From Kocuria varians (lineage in GTDB: Bacteria > Actinomycetota > Actinomycetes > Actinomycetales > Micrococcaceae), in the NCBI RefSeq assembly GCF_006539885.1, contig NZ_BJNW01000019.1, forward strand, positions 1 to 64,000: a DNA stretch of 64,000 bases. Direction: 5' to 3'. A model generated the notes under the pieces. The model saw nothing but the letters and a program-made list of their open reading frames with translations, did no database searches and was not told the DNA's origin. Position numbers and translations under genes: made by a program. Position 1 is the first letter of the stretch; every line of letters starts with the position of its first letter. Of the stretch, positions 44,767 to 56,982 are shown one piece after another.

Positions 44767-46143
44767 TCACCGGACCGGCCGGGCCTCCCCGAGGGCGAAT
44801 ACCCGCAGCCCGGCCTGCGGATCGTCGCCGATTCCCTCACCGCGGGCGAAGCCCGCCCACGCCCGCCGCAGCCGGGCACCGTCGTCGAGCACCTGCGACC
44901 ACGAGTGACCGTCGACGAGCGGGGTGCGCTGCCAGACACCGTCCCCGGGGAAGAGCAGCGGCAGCTCCGAGATGTGCGCGGCGGCCGCCGGACTGCGGCC
45001 CACGCCCCACGAGAACTCGTAGCGCGCCCCCGCGCCGCCGGCCGCGGCATGGCGGTGAGCGAAGCGGACAGCGCCCGCCCCGTAGATCCGTCGGGTGAAC
45101 GGCCGGATCAGGGCCCGCTCGATCCAGTGGGCGGAGCGGCGCCGCTGCATCCACCGCAGCAGGGTCGGAATCCGGGCCGTGAACAGCGCTGCCTCCCGTG
45201 CGGTGTTGCCCACGAGAACCTCCACGTCCTGGGCGGTCTCCCGCCACCGCGCGTCCAGCTCCGCTTCCGGGGGCAGCGGTGCGTGTCCGTACTGCAGTCC
45301 GAACGGCATCTGTCCCTTGAGCCCGAACCGCACGGCCGCTCGGGCGACACGCTCCTGCACCGCCCCCACCTCGGACAGCGTGGCGTCCCGTGAGAGGCTC
45401 CTCGCCGTGGCGGACATGACGGAGTTCATGCGGGCGCGCCCGGGGAGCAGGCCGAACGGCGCGCTCTGGATGATTGCGCGGCTGAACAGGCCGCAGGCTC
45501 CGTCCGCGATCATCAGGTGCGCCACGGCGTCGCCACCCGCGGACTGGCCAAAGGCCGTGACGTTGCCGGGATCCCCGCCCAACGCGGCAATGTTCTCCCG
45601 CACCCACCGCAGGGCGGCGATCATGTCCAGCAGTCCCAGGTTCGCGGGGATGGTCACCCCATCCCCGAGGAATCCGAGCAGGCCGAGACGGTAGGTCACG
45701 CTCACGACCACCACGCGCTGCTCGGCCACGAGCGCCGCGGGGTCGTAGAACGGGGCGTCCCCGCCGCCGGAGGCGTACGAGCCGCCGTGGATCCACACCA
45801 TCACGGGCAGCTCGGCGTTCGGTGGGGTGCCCGCGGGAACCGTCACCGACACGCGCAGGCAGTCCTCGTCCTGCGGCAGGTCACCCAGGGTGCTGCCCAC
45901 GATGTCGTCGAGGAACGGCATGGGCGGCTGCGGGCACGCCGGGGACGGATGCGTGGCGTCGATCTCCGCGGTGGAGGGCGCCAGCGGTCGTGGGGCCTCG
46001 TAGCGACCCGCGGTCGCGTAGCAGATTCCCGTGGCGCGGTCCACGAGACCGTCGTGGCGTCCCACGACGACGCCGCACGGCGCCTCCCAGCGCGGCGCCG
46101 AGGGGTCAGCGTGCCCACCAGCGTCTGGCAGCGGCTCAGCCAC
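44767..46143 (-). CDS. Type-B carboxylesterase
   Basis: 458 residues. The catalytic Ser is in [14 protein letters not shown] (about residue 197). The oxyanion loop [20 protein letters not shown] and the Cys-containing [16 protein letters not shown] are typical of the carboxylesterase B family. The length is somewhat short of the usual 490-520. The start is GTG at 46143, overlapping the end of the GNAT gene by 8 bp. Substrate unknown. Confidence 0.87.
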   Translation of the reverse strand: MAEPLPDAGGHADPSAPRWEAPCGVVVGRHDGLVDRATGICYATAGRYEAPRPLAPSTAEIDATHPSPACPQPPMPFLDDIVGSTLGDLPQDEDCLRVSVTVPAGTPPNAELPVMVWIHGGSYASGGGDAPFYDPAALVAEQRVVVVSVTYRLGLLGFLGDGVTIPANLGLLDMIAALRWVRENIAALGGDPGNVTAFGQSAGGDAVAHLMIADGACGLFSRAIIQSAPFGLLPGRARMNSVMSATARSLSRDATLSEVGAVQERVARAAVRFGLKGQMPFGLQYGHAPLPPEAELDARWRETAQDVEVLVGNTAREAALFTARIPTLLRWMQRRRSAHWIERALIRPFTRRIYGAGAVRFAHRHAAAGGAGARYEFSWGVGRSPAAAAHISELPLLFPGDGVWQRTPLVDGHSWSQVLDDGARLRRAWAGFARGEGIGDDPQAGLRVFALGEARPVR

Positions 46144-46594
46144 GACTCTCGGACCCGCCCGCTGAGTCGTCCAGGTTCAGGGTCATGCCGATGGTCCTGG
46201 GCGAGGGGTCCTCGAAACCATGTTTGGCGTACAGGGGCTGGCCGGGGCGGTCCGCCATGAGGCTCACGTAGGCACCGGGGGGAGCGTCCCGGCGAATCCG
46301 GTCCAGCAGGTGCTGCAGGACGGCGCTGCCGATTCCCTGCCCCTGGTGCTCGGGCGGCACGGCCATGTCGATCACGTGGAAGTACCATCCGCCGTCGCCG
46401 ATCACCCGGCCCATCCCCACGGTGGCTCCCGTGGCGTCGTGCCGCACACGGACGGCCGCCCACGCGCCGTCGATCCCGGCCCTGGCCTGCTCCTCGTTCT
46501 TGGGGCTCAGGCCGGTCTCCCGGCGCAGGCTCACGTACTCGGGGACGGTGGGCGGGCCGTCCAGCAGGGTGTATCCGGCGGGTGTGTGGGTCAT
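46136..46594 (-). CDS. GNAT-family N-acetyltransferase
   Basis: 152 residues. [20 protein letters not shown] and [20 protein letters not shown] show the acetyl-CoA-binding Q/RxxGxG/A motif, followed by [18 protein letters not shown]. The small acceptor substrate is unknown. The ATG at 46594 is used because longer frames only run antisense to the divergent channel gene. It is co-transcribed with the carboxylesterase. Confidence 0.88.
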   Translation of the reverse strand: MTHTPAGYTLLDGPPTVPEYVSLRRETGLSPKNEEQARAGIDGAWAAVRVRHDATGATVGMGRVIGDGGWYFHVIDMAVPPEHQGQGIGSAVLQHLLDRIRRDAPPGAYVSLMADRPGQPLYAKHGFEDPSPRTIGMTLNLDDSAGGSESRG

Positions 46595-46747
46595 GGTGCC
46601 ATCCTGGCGCACCGGACCGACACGCAGAAGAGCCTCGGCGGAGGCCGGCACCTCGGCACCCGCGCCAGGGCGGACGGGCGCGCACGACCGGCGCGCCCCT
46701 ATGCTGGACCGGGCGCGGGACGGGCAGGACGGACGGGAGAGCACGCA

Positions 46748-47434
46748 GTGACGTTTGAGGCGGAGGTCGTTTTCGATCTCGTGGACCTGCTCGGAGTGGT
46801 CACGAACGGCATCCTGGGCGGAGTGGTCGCCCGGCAGCTGCGCATGGACCTGGTGGGGTTCACCGTGCTCGCGATCCTCTCCGGCCTGGGCGGCGGCATC
46901 CTGCGCGACACCCTGCTGCAGCAGGGCTTCCCGGTGGCCCTGACCAACCCGGCGTACCTCACGTGCTCGCTCCTGGGCGCGGTCCTCGCCTACTTCCTGG
47001 TGTTCGGCAGCCGGTGGACGTTCCGCGCGCTGTTCCTCGCCGACTGCCTCTCCGTGGGGTGCTGGGCGGCAACGGGCACCGTGAAGGCCCTCGGCGCCGG
47101 GCTGGCATGGCCCCCGGCGGCCCTGCTGGGTGTCGTCACGGCGGTGGGCGGCGGCATGATCCGCGACGTCTCGGTCGGCCGGCTGCCCGCGATCTTCGGC
47201 GGCAACACCCTCTACGCGACCAGTGCGGTGCTCGCGAGCGGCCTCATGGCGCTGCTGGCCGGCCTGGGTCACCCGACCTGGGGCATGGCCGGGGCCATCG
47301 TGGTGAGCGCGGTGGTCAGCGTCCCCGCTCGGCGCTTCTGCTGGCGGCTGCCCGGCCCCGCGAACCTGAGCCCGAGCACCCTGCGCAAGCTGCGGCGTCG
47401 TCCTCGCCAGGGACGGCACGAGAAGCGCGGCTGA
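46748..47434 (+). CDS. Trimeric intracellular cation channel family protein (UPF0126)
   Basis: 228 residues with seven helices. Two UPF0126 repeats each carry a glycine-rich kink: ILSGLGGGILRDTLLQQGFP near residue 39 and VTAVGGGMIRDVSVGRLPAI near residue 132. The bacterial members form homotrimeric K+ channels (TRIC type). The GTG at 46748 has GGGAGAG upstream. The basic C-terminus (KLRRRPRQGRHEKRG) is cytoplasmic. Confidence 0.88.
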   Translation: MTFEAEVVFDLVDLLGVVTNGILGGVVARQLRMDLVGFTVLAILSGLGGGILRDTLLQQGFPVALTNPAYLTCSLLGAVLAYFLVFGSRWTFRALFLADCLSVGCWAATGTVKALGAGLAWPPAALLGVVTAVGGGMIRDVSVGRLPAIFGGNTLYATSAVLASGLMALLAGLGHPTWGMAGAIVVSAVVSVPARRFCWRLPGPANLSPSTLRKLRRRPRQGRHEKRG

Positions 47435-47460
47435 GATCGGGGCGACGACGCCGCGGTGGT

Positions 47461-48588
47461 CTACCTGACCAGCGACTTCCAGCGCAGTGCAGGTTGTTCG
47501 ACGACCTTCCACGAGACCCAGGCGAGCGGCAGGGTCAGGGCCAGGCTGGCCGCGCAGTAGCCCCAGTAGCCGAGCGCCGTGTTCAGGCCCAGGGCCACCA
47601 GGAGCTGCTGGGCCGGGAACGCGTAGATGTAGGTGCCGTAGGAGATGTCATTGCGTGCACCGATCCGGACCGGCAGCACCGCGCCGAGCCACAGCAGGCC
47701 GTACGCGCGGGGAAACGCGGCCGCGAACCAGCCCCAGGGAACGGGCCACGACTGGGCGAAGTGCGTGATGACGAGCGCCGGGACGCCGAGCCACCAGCGC
47801 AGCGGCACACGGGTACGGGCCGCCCAGAGCACCATGCCTGCCAGGAAGAAGCCCGCCAGCCGGAAGCCCTGGTAGGCCTTGGTGGTCGTGAGGTCCACGG
47901 GCCCCTCGGAGACGATCTGCAGGAGCGCGACGAGGGCGAACAGCAGCAGGAGCCAGGGGAGCGGGCGGCGTCGGACGCGGGGAACGGTGAGGGCGAGGCC
48001 CGTGAGGACGTACACGGCGGCCTCGTACCACAGCGTCCACAGCGAGCCGTTCCACACCCCGGGGAACGGCACGCCCGTGAGCAGGTGCTGGATGTCCCAC
48101 TGCGTGACGTAGAGGGTCGCGTTTGCCACGACGTAGGCTAGGGCACTCGTGGGCACGTAGGTTTCACCGCTGACGAGGGAGCTCAAGGGTGCTGTCACCG
48201 CCGCCGTAACGGCCAGTGACACCCAGAACGCCGGGTAGAGCCGCAGCACCCGACGCCACAGGAACGCCCGCAGGGAGAGCCGCATGCGCGAACCGGCGAT
48301 CAGGTAGCCGGAAATCGCGAAGAAACCGTTGACCGCCGTGCCGCTCGCGCTCTGCCACGCGCTCTCGGGAAAGCCGCCCACCGGAACCGAGTGGCCGAGG
48401 ATCACGGCCGCGGCGAGCAGCAGCCGGAGGAAGTTCAGGGCGTTGGCGTGAGCGTCCAGCCGCCACCCGAGGACACGAGGAACTGCTGGGCGGGGAACGT
48501 CCGACGGCGCGACGGGGGGGGCGGGCCACCGGGCAAGAGTATCCGGTGATGTGGGTGCATTGGGGGACAGCTCTTGGCCGCCCGGCAC
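47461..48588 (-). CDS. Acyltransferase-3 family membrane O-acyltransferase; start uncertain
   Basis: About 375 residues with ten helices. [20 protein letters not shown] near the N-terminus, [20 protein letters not shown] and [20 protein letters not shown] match acyltransferase-3 (OafA/WecH-like) proteins that acetylate surface glycans. No convincing start exists in this frame: GTG 48588 has no ribosome site. A frame from ATG 48560 or TTG 48536, the latter just after the promoter-like GATACT (reverse strand, 48538-48543), would enter this frame only if the G8 run at 48514-48521 had nine bases. It is convergent with the TRIC-type gene. Confidence 0.78.
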   Translation of the reverse strand: MPGGQELSPNAPTSPDTLARWPAPPVAPSDVPRPAVPRVLGWRLDAHANALNFLRLLLAAAVILGHSVPVGGFPESAWQSASGTAVNGFFAISGYLIAGSRMRLSLRAFLWRRVLRLYPAFWVSLAVTAAVTAPLSSLVSGETYVPTSALAYVVANATLYVTQWDIQHLLTGVPFPGVWNGSLWTLWYEAAVYVLTGLALTVPRVRRRPLPWLLLLFALVALLQIVSEGPVDLTTTKAYQGFRLAGFFLAGMVLWAARTRVPLRWWLGVPALVITHFAQSWPVPWGWFAAAFPRAYGLLWLGAVLPVRIGARNDISYGTYIYAFPAQQLLVALGLNTALGYWGYCAASLALTLPLAWVSWKVVEQPALRWKSLVR

Positions 48589-48672
48589 ATGACGTGCGAC
48601 GACGCCGCCCACTCCCGTCCGGGGTCGCCCACCTTTCGGTCGCCACCGCACCCCGCCACTACCCTGGAACGC

Positions 48673-49566
48673 ATGGCCCTCCCCAAGATCGTGCTCTTCT
48701 ACGTCTTCACCCCGCTCGCCGATCCGGAGGCCGTGAAGCTGTGGCAGCGCACCCTGGCGGAGCGCTGCGGGGTGACCGGGCGCATCATCGTCTCGGAGCA
48801 GGGCATCAACGCGACCGTGGGCGGGGACATCCAGGATGTGAAGGCCTACGTGCGGGGTCTGAGGGAGTACGGACCGTTCAAGGACGCGGACGTCAAGTGG
48901 TCGGACGGCGCGGGGGAGGACTTCCCCCGGCTGAGCGTGAAGGTCCGCCCGGAGCTCGTCACCTTCGACGCGCCGGACCGGATCACCGTGACCGGGAACG
49001 GCGTGGCCGGCGGCGGGACGCACGTGACACCGCGCGAGGTGCACGAGCTCGTGGAGCAGCGCGGCGAGGAGGTCGTCTTCTTCGACGGCCGCAATGAGCT
49101 GGAGGCGGGGATCGGACGGTTCCGCGGCGCCGTCGTCCCCCGCACGCAGACCACGCGGGACTTCGTCGCGGACCTGGACTCCGGTGCCTACGACCACCTC
49201 AAGGACAAGGCGCTGGTCACCTACTGCACCGGTGGCGTGCGCTGCGAGGTGCTGAGCGTGCTGCTGAAGAACCGCGGGTTTCGGGACGTGTACCAGCTGG
49301 ACGGTGGCATCGTGCGCTACGGCGAGCAGTACGGGGACGCCGGTCTGTGGGACGGCTCCCTCTACGTGTTCGACAAGCGCATGCACGTTGAGTTCTCACC
49401 GCACGCGCAGTCCCTGGGGCGCTGCGCCGAGTGCGGCGACGCGACCCCTCGCTACGTGAATTGCTCAGACCCGCAGTGCCGCCGCCTGTTCCTGTGCTGC
49501 GAGCGCTGCACGCAGACGGGGACGCGCACCCGGTGCCCCGACTGCGTGCCGGTGACCGGGAACTAG
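48673..49566 (+). CDS. trhO: tRNA uridine(34) hydroxylase, rhodanese type
   Basis: 297 residues. The N-terminal acylphosphatase-like domain ([37 protein letters not shown]) precedes a rhodanese domain with [20 protein letters not shown], whose catalytic Cys is in CTGGVRC. A Cys-rich zinc-like tail follows ([22 protein letters not shown]). It makes 5-hydroxyuridine at the tRNA wobble position. The ATG at 48673 follows TACCCT (48660-48665) by 7 bases, suggesting a leaderless start. Confidence 0.92.
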   Translation: MALPKIVLFYVFTPLADPEAVKLWQRTLAERCGVTGRIIVSEQGINATVGGDIQDVKAYVRGLREYGPFKDADVKWSDGAGEDFPRLSVKVRPELVTFDAPDRITVTGNGVAGGGTHVTPREVHELVEQRGEEVVFFDGRNELEAGIGRFRGAVVPRTQTTRDFVADLDSGAYDHLKDKALVTYCTGGVRCEVLSVLLKNRGFRDVYQLDGGIVRYGEQYGDAGLWDGSLYVFDKRMHVEFSPHAQSLGRCAECGDATPRYVNCSDPQCRRLFLCCERCTQTGTRTRCPDCVPVTGN

Positions 49567-49597
49567 CCCACCACCGCCCGACTTCCCAGGAGCTCCC

Positions 49598-50272
49598 ATG
49601 GACAACCCCGAGCAGACCGTCACCGGCGCCACGGTGACCGCTCTGCACACCGGCGCGGTGCGCAGGCAGCACTGGGACGGCCGCGAATTCGAGACCGGCG
49701 CGGAGAAGACGCCGTGCGGCGGGAGGGTCTTCCTCAGCGGTACCGGATTCATCGGGGACGAGCAGGGCGACCTCACGAACCACGGCGGTCCGGACAAGGC
49801 CGTGTGCTGCTACCCCGCGGAGAACTACGACGCCTGGCAGCGTGAGGGGCGCGACCTCCACGCCGGCGCGTTCTCGGAGAACCTGACGCTGCGTGGCGCC
49901 ACCGAGGGCCTCGTGGCCCTGGGGGACGTGTTCCAGGTGGGCACGGCGATCGTGCAGGTCACCCAGCCGCGCACGCCCTGCAACACCCTCTCCCGGCGCT
50001 GGTCGGACTGGGAGCTGCCGCGCGAGATGGAGCGGACCGCCCGCACCGGCTTCTATCTGCGCGTGCTGCGAGAGGGCCACGTGACGGTGGGGGACGCCTT
50101 CGAGTTCGTGAGTCGACCCTCGGGCGCGGTGCCCGTGGCCGACGTCGTGCGCATCATGGCCGCGGGCGTTGCGGACCGGGACGCCCTGCGGGGCCTGACG
50201 CGCGCCCCGGAGTTTCCGGAGCGGTGGCGCCGCCAGATCCTGCGCAGGCTGGGCGAGGACACGCTGCTCTGA
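49598..50272 (+). CDS. MOSC-domain protein (YiiM-like)
   Basis: 224 residues. The conserved MOSC Cys is in QPRTPCNTLSRRW (about residue 128). GDEQGDLTNHGGPDKAVCCY is the YiiM-family hallmark. The C-terminal 3-alpha domain ends with FPERWRRQILRRLGED. Such proteins bind molybdenum cofactor and reduce N-hydroxylated compounds. AGGAG is 8 bases before the ATG at 49598, 31 bp after trhO. Confidence 0.88.
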   Translation: MDNPEQTVTGATVTALHTGAVRRQHWDGREFETGAEKTPCGGRVFLSGTGFIGDEQGDLTNHGGPDKAVCCYPAENYDAWQREGRDLHAGAFSENLTLRGATEGLVALGDVFQVGTAIVQVTQPRTPCNTLSRRWSDWELPREMERTARTGFYLRVLREGHVTVGDAFEFVSRPSGAVPVADVVRIMAAGVADRDALRGLTRAPEFPERWRRQILRRLGEDTLL

Positions 50273-50463
50273 GCGGGGACGACGACGCCGCTCGGTCCGG
50301 GCGCGCTCGCCGGGCGGGCGGGGCGGACCCGCCACCTGCCGTCGGCCTGCGAAGCCCTTCCCCGTCTGCCGGCGCCCGGCCCGGGGCGGCACCGTCTCGC
50401 CCGGCGCCCCGTGCTCTGCGGTTGCGAGAGGGCACACCCACTGATTCCAGGAGAGGTTTCACC

Positions 50464-51312
50464 GTGACTGAGCCGGATGCCGAGCACCTGCCGCACCCGC
50501 TGACCGGGCAGCTCTTCCCGTCGCCGGTGCCGCCCGGAACGGGCTGGCCCGAGGACCCCGCGGCGCGGGACACCCCGGTGGCCCGCACGGCGGCCGAGGT
50601 GCGGGAACTGGCCGCGAGCGCGCACGACGTCGAGCACCTCAACGCCCTGTGCAGCGTGTGCAGCGCGTGCGACCGGCTGGTCGAGTGGCGCGAGGACGTG
50701 GCGCAGCGCAAGCGGGCGTCCTTCGCCGGGGAACCGTACTGGGGCAGACCGGTGCCGTCCTACGGGGACCCGCGGGCGGGGTTCGCGATCATCGGGCTGG
50801 CCCCCGCGGCCAACGGCGGCAACAGGACGGGGCGCATGTTCACCGGGGACCGTTCCGGGGACTGGGTCTACGCGGCCCTGCACCGCGCGGGTTTCGCGGA
50901 GCACGCCACTGTGAGCACCGCCGGGGACGGCCAGGAGCTGCACGGTGTCCGCATGATCGCGCCCGTGCGCTGCGCCCCGCCGGCCAACAAGCCTCTGCCG
51001 CAGGAGAAGGCCACGTGCAGCGGCTGGTTCGACCGCGAGATCGCCCTGCTGCCCGAGCTGCACGGCATGCTCGCCCTGGGCGGCATCGCGTGGCAGACGG
51101 TCCTCGCGGCGGCGGTGCGCATGGGGTGGGAGGTGCCCCGCCCCCGTCCGAAGTTCGGCCACGGCACGGTGGTGATGCTGCGCACCCCGGACGGGCGCGA
51201 CGTCCGCCTGGTGGGCTGCTACCACGTGAGCCAGCGCAACACCTTCACGGGTCTGCTCACGGAGCAGATGCTCGACGACGCCCTCGCCCTGGCCGCCGCG
51301 CCCCTCGCCTGA
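50464..51312 (+). CDS. Family-5 uracil-DNA glycosylase (UdgB type)
   Basis: 282 residues. LCSVCSACDRLVEWREDVAQ near residue 62 and the later VRCAPPANKPLPQEKATC provide the four Cys for a 4Fe-4S cluster. IIGLAPAANGGNRTGRMFTG is the active-site loop without Asp or Asn at the polar catalytic position, as in UdgB. CYHVSQRNTFTGLL is motif 2. It removes uracil and deaminated purines. The GTG at 50464 follows GGAGAGG. The 191-bp gap before it holds one frequent decamer. Confidence 0.9.
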   Translation: MTEPDAEHLPHPLTGQLFPSPVPPGTGWPEDPAARDTPVARTAAEVRELAASAHDVEHLNALCSVCSACDRLVEWREDVAQRKRASFAGEPYWGRPVPSYGDPRAGFAIIGLAPAANGGNRTGRMFTGDRSGDWVYAALHRAGFAEHATVSTAGDGQELHGVRMIAPVRCAPPANKPLPQEKATCSGWFDREIALLPELHGMLALGGIAWQTVLAAAVRMGWEVPRPRPKFGHGTVVMLRTPDGRDVRLVGCYHVSQRNTFTGLLTEQMLDDALALAAAPLA

Positions 51313-51413
51313 GTGCGGGCTGGCGGGCCGCGCAACGCACCGGCTCGGCGGGCCCGGGTTAACCGCAGGTCTGCCCGCCTCGGTGCCCCGCCCTCCCGGT
51401 AGGCTCGGTGACC

Positions 51414-51800
51414 ATGAGCGTCTGTCCCTGCGGTGGTGTCCCTGCCGGTGCGTCCCTGGCCGAGTGCTGCGGACCGGCGCTTGCCAACGAGGCATGGCCC
51501 GAGACCGCGGAGGCCCTGATGCGCTCGCGGTACACGGCCTTCGCGACCGGCTCCGAGGACCACCTCTTCCGCACCTGGCACCCCCGCACCCGTCCGGCGG
51601 ACACGTCCGTGGACCCGGACACCCGGTGGACGGGACTGACGATCCACCGCGTGGTGGCCGGTGGCGCGGAGGACGAGAGCGGCGTCGTCGACTTCACCGC
51701 GCACTACGTCGCTGACGGGGAACCCGGCGGCATGCACGAGGTCTCCGAGTTCACGAAGCGCGCGAAGCGCTGGATGTACGTGGGGCCCGCCTCGCAGTAG
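51414..51800 (+). CDS. YchJ-family (UPF0225) SEC-C-type protein
   Basis: 128 residues. CPCGGVPAGASLAECCGP at the N-terminus is a Cys-rich zinc-type motif, and the rest (AEALMRSRYTAFATGSEDHL, LFRTWHPRTRPAD) matches the UPF0225/YchJ NTF2-like domain. The metal is probably Zn; function unknown. ATG 51414 is 8 bases after TAGGCT (51400-51405), a leaderless-type start; a GTG at 51408 is in frame. Confidence 0.82.
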   Translation: MSVCPCGGVPAGASLAECCGPALANEAWPETAEALMRSRYTAFATGSEDHLFRTWHPRTRPADTSVDPDTRWTGLTIHRVVAGGAEDESGVVDFTAHYVADGEPGGMHEVSEFTKRAKRWMYVGPASQ

Positions 51801-51844
51801 CCTCGCGGGGACGACATCGCGTGGATCGAACCGAGGCCCCGTCC

Positions 51845-51912
51845 TTCCGGAGCGGTCGATCTGCGAGAGGCCACGGCGTTCCGGGCCGGTTGATCCGTGA
51901 GAGGCGCCGCGG
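51845..51912. repeat. Imperfect 34-bp tandem repeat, two units
   Basis: Units 51845-51878 and 51879-51912 share TTCCGG, CGGT-GATC and GAGAGGC blocks in the same order with period 34. They lie in the 217-bp gap between the YchJ-like gene and the macro-domain gene. Function unknown; possibly a duplicated operator or slippage product. Confidence 0.55.
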
Positions 51913-52017
51913 GCACCTGAAGTTGATGTCCACGGCCGGCGGGCAGAGCGGCACTCGCCGCGCCTCGTGCGCGCCCGCATCCTCGCACCTCCGCACCCCC
52001 GCAGTAGGGTGGCCCAC

Positions 52018-52536
52018 ATGAACATCGAGATCCGCAAGGGAGACATCACCAAGGTGGAGACGGACGCGATCGTCAACGCCGCGAACTCCCGGCTGCTCGG
52101 CGGCGGGGGAGTGGACGGCGCGATCCACCGGGCCGCGGGCAAGCAGCTGCTGGCCGAGTGCAAGCACCTGCGCGAGACCACCCTCGTGGATGGTCTCCCC
52201 GCGGGGCAGGCGGTCGCCACGGACGGCTACGACCTCCCGGCGCGCTGGGTCATCCACACGGTAGGCCCGGTGTACGCGAAGACCAAGGACAAGAGTGACG
52301 TCCTGGCGTCGTGCTACCGGGAGTCGCTGCGCGTGGCGGACGAGATCGGTGCGAAGTCCGTCGCGTTCCCGGCGATCTCGGCCGGCATCTACGGCTGGCC
52401 GATGGACAGCGCCACGCAGATCGCGGTGGACACCGTCCTGGCGGCGGACACGAACGTCGAGACGGTCGTCTTCGTCCCGTTCTCCGCGGATGCGGAAGAA
52501 GCATTCCAGGCGGCCCTCGCCGCGTCGAAGGCCTGA
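52018..52536 (+). CDS. Macro-domain O-acetyl-ADP-ribose deacetylase
   Basis: 172 residues, one macro domain. KGDITKVETDAIVNAANSRL at residue 6 and GGGGVDGAIHRAAG near residue 28 are the ADP-ribose-binding and catalytic loops, and SAGIYGWPMDSA near residue 120 is the phosphate loop. It hydrolyses O-acetyl-ADP-ribose or removes ADP-ribose. The ATG at 52018 is 7 bases after TAGGGT (52005-52010), with no ribosome site, so a leaderless start is likely. Confidence 0.93.
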   Translation: MNIEIRKGDITKVETDAIVNAANSRLLGGGGVDGAIHRAAGKQLLAECKHLRETTLVDGLPAGQAVATDGYDLPARWVIHTVGPVYAKTKDKSDVLASCYRESLRVADEIGAKSVAFPAISAGIYGWPMDSATQIAVDTVLAADTNVETVVFVPFSADAEEAFQAALAASKA

Positions 52537-52626
52537 CCCGAGCCAGAACCCTAGGAACCCACGCGGAGCCCAGGAATGCCCGGAGCGCCCCGGAGCATGG
52601 GCTTCAGCGGACAGCTCGTGCTTTCT

Positions 52627-52674
52627 AGTGGAGTAAATGCAGGTTCCGGCCCGTCAGGCTGCATTTACTCCACT
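52627..52674. repeat. Long AT-rich palindrome between convergent genes
   Basis: A perfect 16-bp stem (52627-52642 with 52659-52674, arms AGTGGAGTAAATGCAG) encloses a 16-base GC-rich loop. Its base composition is unlike the rest of the window. It sits between the convergent macro-domain and malate dehydrogenase genes and could be a bidirectional terminator, though no T run follows. A dispersed repeat is also possible. Confidence 0.7.
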
Positions 52675-52703
52675 TCACAGCACCCGGCGCACCGACCGCC
52701 CCC

Positions 52704-53690
52704 TCAGACCAGCCCCAGGTCCGTCACCGCCGTGCGCTCCGACTCCAGCTCCGCCACGGACGCGTCGATGCGCGAGCGGGAGAACTCCGAGATCTCCAAC
52801 CCCTGCACGATCGACCAGTCCCCGCCGGAAGTCGTCACGGGGAAGGAGTTGATGAGCCCCTCGGGCACCCCGTAGGAGCCGTCGGAGGCCACGGCCATGG
52901 AGGTCCAGTCCCCGCGCTGGTTGCCGAGCATGAGGTCCCGCGCGTGGTCGATGGTCGCGTTCGCGGCAGACGCCGCCGACGACGCCCCGCGGGCCTTGAG
53001 CACCGCCGCCCCGCGCTGCGCGACCGTGGGGATGAACGTGTCCGTGACCCACTCCCGGGAGACCAGGTCCAGTGCGGGCCGACCCGCCACGCGGGCGTGG
53101 TCGAGGTCCGGGTACTGCGTGGCGGAGTGGTTGCCCCACACGCTCAGGTGCTTGACGTCGTCCACGGACGCGCCGGTCTGCGCCGCGAGCATCGCCACCG
53201 CACGGTTGTGGTCCAGCCGCGTGAGCGCGCTGAAGCGGGAGGCGGGGATGTCCGGGGCGTTGCGCTGGGCGATCAGCGCGTTGGTGTTGGCGGGGTTGCC
53301 GGTCACGACCACCCGGACGTCGTCCGCGGCGACGTCGTTCAGCGCCCTGCCCTGCTCCGTGAAGATGGCGCCGTTGGCCTCGAGCAGGTCCCCGCGCTCC
53401 ATGCCGGGCGAGCGCGGCCGAGCCCCCACGAGCAGGGCGACCTGGGCGCCGTCGAACACCGTGCGCGGGTCCGAGCCGATCTCCACGTCCTGCAGCAGCG
53501 GGAACGCGCAATCCTGCAGCTCCATCACGGTGCCCTCGAGCGCGGACAGCGCGGTGGGGATCTCCAGCAGCCGCAGCCGCACCGGACGCTCGCGGCCCAG
53601 GAGATCGCCGTGCGCGATCCTGAAGAGCAGGCTGTAGCCGATCTGTCCCGCGGCGCCGGTCACGGCCACGGTCAGGGGAGTGGGGCTCAC
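52704..53690 (-). CDS. mdh: Malate dehydrogenase
   Basis: 328 residues. [20 protein letters not shown] at residue 9 is the NAD-binding loop of the animal/actinobacterial-type [23 protein letters not shown] holds the substrate Arg residues, and [14 protein letters not shown] has the catalytic His. It interconverts malate and oxaloacetate in the TCA cycle. The GTG at 53690 with AGGAGG 6 bases upstream is chosen. It is a single gene with a promoter in 53691-53827, divergent from tpx. Confidence 0.95.
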   Translation of the reverse strand: MSPTPLTVAVTGAAGQIGYSLLFRIAHGDLLGRERPVRLRLLEIPTALSALEGTVMELQDCAFPLLQDVEIGSDPRTVFDGAQVALLVGARPRSPGMERGDLLEANGAIFTEQGRALNDVAADDVRVVVTGNPANTNALIAQRNAPDIPASRFSALTRLDHNRAVAMLAAQTGASVDDVKHLSVWGNHSATQYPDLDHARVAGRPALDLVSREWVTDTFIPTVAQRGAAVLKARGASSAASAANATIDHARDLMLGNQRGDWTSMAVASDGSYGVPEGLINSFPVTTSGGDWSIVQGLEISEFSRSRIDASVAELESERTAVTDLGLV

Positions 53691-53827
53691 GGAATACCTC
53701 CTGGTTGGGGTGGCGCGTGTGGGCCGCGTCACTGCGGGTCCGGTGGCACCGACAGTAGCAGCGGGGCTGGTTCAGCGCACGGCATAAGGCGCTGGCCCGC
53801 ACTCCGGCGGCGCACCACAATGAACTC

Positions 53828-54325
53828 ATGGCTACTACTGCATTCCAAGGAACTCCCGTCACCGTCAGCGGCGAACTGCCCGCCACGGGCTCCACCGCCC
53901 CGTCCTTCGAACTCGTGGGGGCGGATCTGTCTCCCGTGACCTCGGACGAGCTCACGGGCCGCCGCGTGGTCCTGAACATCTTCCCGTCCGTGGACACCGG
54001 CGTGTGTGCGCAGTCCGTCCGCGAGTTCAACAAGCTCGCCGCGGGCCTGCAGGACACCACCGTGCTGTGCGTGTCCAAGGACCTGCCGTTCGCGCTCGGC
54101 CGCTTCTGCGGCGCGGAGGGCATCGACGACGTCGTGACCGCCTCCGCCTTCCGCTCCAGCTTCGGCGAGGACTTCGGCGTCCTGCAGCAGGACGGTCCGC
54201 TGGCCGGCCTGCTCGCGCGCGCCGTGGTGGTCGTGGACGAGAACGGCACGGTCGTGCACACCGAGCTGGTCCCGGAGATCGGCCAGGAGCCGGACTACGA
54301 CGCCGCCGTGGCCGCCCTCTCCTGA
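53828..54325 (+). CDS. tpx: Thiol peroxidase
   Basis: 165 residues. Atypical 2-Cys peroxiredoxin: peroxidatic Cys60 in [16 protein letters not shown], resolving Cys94 in [14 protein letters not shown]. It reduces H2O2 and lipid peroxides using thioredoxin. The N-terminal [20 protein letters not shown] is typical of Tpx. No ribosome site precedes the ATG at 53828, which suggests a leaderless start. It is divergent from mdh. Confidence 0.95.
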   Translation: MATTAFQGTPVTVSGELPATGSTAPSFELVGADLSPVTSDELTGRRVVLNIFPSVDTGVCAQSVREFNKLAAGLQDTTVLCVSKDLPFALGRFCGAEGIDDVVTASAFRSSFGEDFGVLQQDGPLAGLLARAVVVVDENGTVVHTELVPEIGQEPDYDAAVAALS

Positions 54326-54377
54326 CCCCCGCCTTCGCGTGAGCCCGCGGGCCACGGACAACCCAGCACAGACGGAA

Positions 54378-54409
54378 GCCGCCGCGCCCCCGGAAGGGGA
54401 CGCGGCGGC
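54378..54409. terminator. Bidirectional terminator between tpx and icd
   Basis: GCCGCCGCG (54378-54386) pairs with CGCGGCGGC (54401-54409). After one mismatch the stem continues CCCC/GGGG around a GGAA loop. It lies between the convergent tpx and icd genes and its 3' arm overlaps a copy of the frequent decamer GGCGTCGTCG (54407-54416). Confidence 0.75.
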
Positions 54410-54429
54410 GTCGTCGTGCGTGGAGCGTG

Positions 54430-56643
<2,214 letters not shown>

Positions 56644-56919
56644 GAGCAATGACTCCTTGCATTGACGGTCACCGGGCTGCCTCCCAGAGTACCCGCTGCG
56701 GCCCCCGCGCCCACGAGTTGGGCGGCCGTCGCAGCCCCGGCCCGCCGCGGTTTTCGCGGGTCCCGGCGGACGGGGGAGACCTCCGTCACGTCACCGCACG
56801 ACCTGGCGGAGCAGGGCACCGGAGTGGAAGCCGGCGACCCGGCCGAGGCGGGGGAGGGAGCCGCGGGCGCGGGGCCGGGCACGGGTGGGGTGGGGCGGTG
56901 TGCCCTGCGGCAGGGGACG
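56644..56919. promoter_or_regulatory. icd upstream region
   Basis: The gap between icd and the LapA-like gene is 339 bp in all. It contains the icd ribosome binding site and presumably its promoter on the minus strand. I could not fix -35 and -10 boxes. No gene is credible here; the remaining sequence is G-rich and repetitive in composition. Confidence 0.4.
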
Positions 56920-56963
56920 ACGACGGCGCGCGGCCCCCTTCCCGGGGTGCCGCGCGCCGTCGT
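56920..56963 (-). terminator. Terminator after the LapA-like gene
   Basis: A perfect 15-bp stem pairs 56920-56934 with 56949-56963, with an inner CCC/GGG extension. It sits 19 bp beyond the stop of the minus-strand LapA-like gene. The stem foot repeats the ACGACGG/CCGTCGT motif. Confidence 0.75.
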
Positions 56964-56982
56964 GGTGCTCGGGCTCGTGCGC

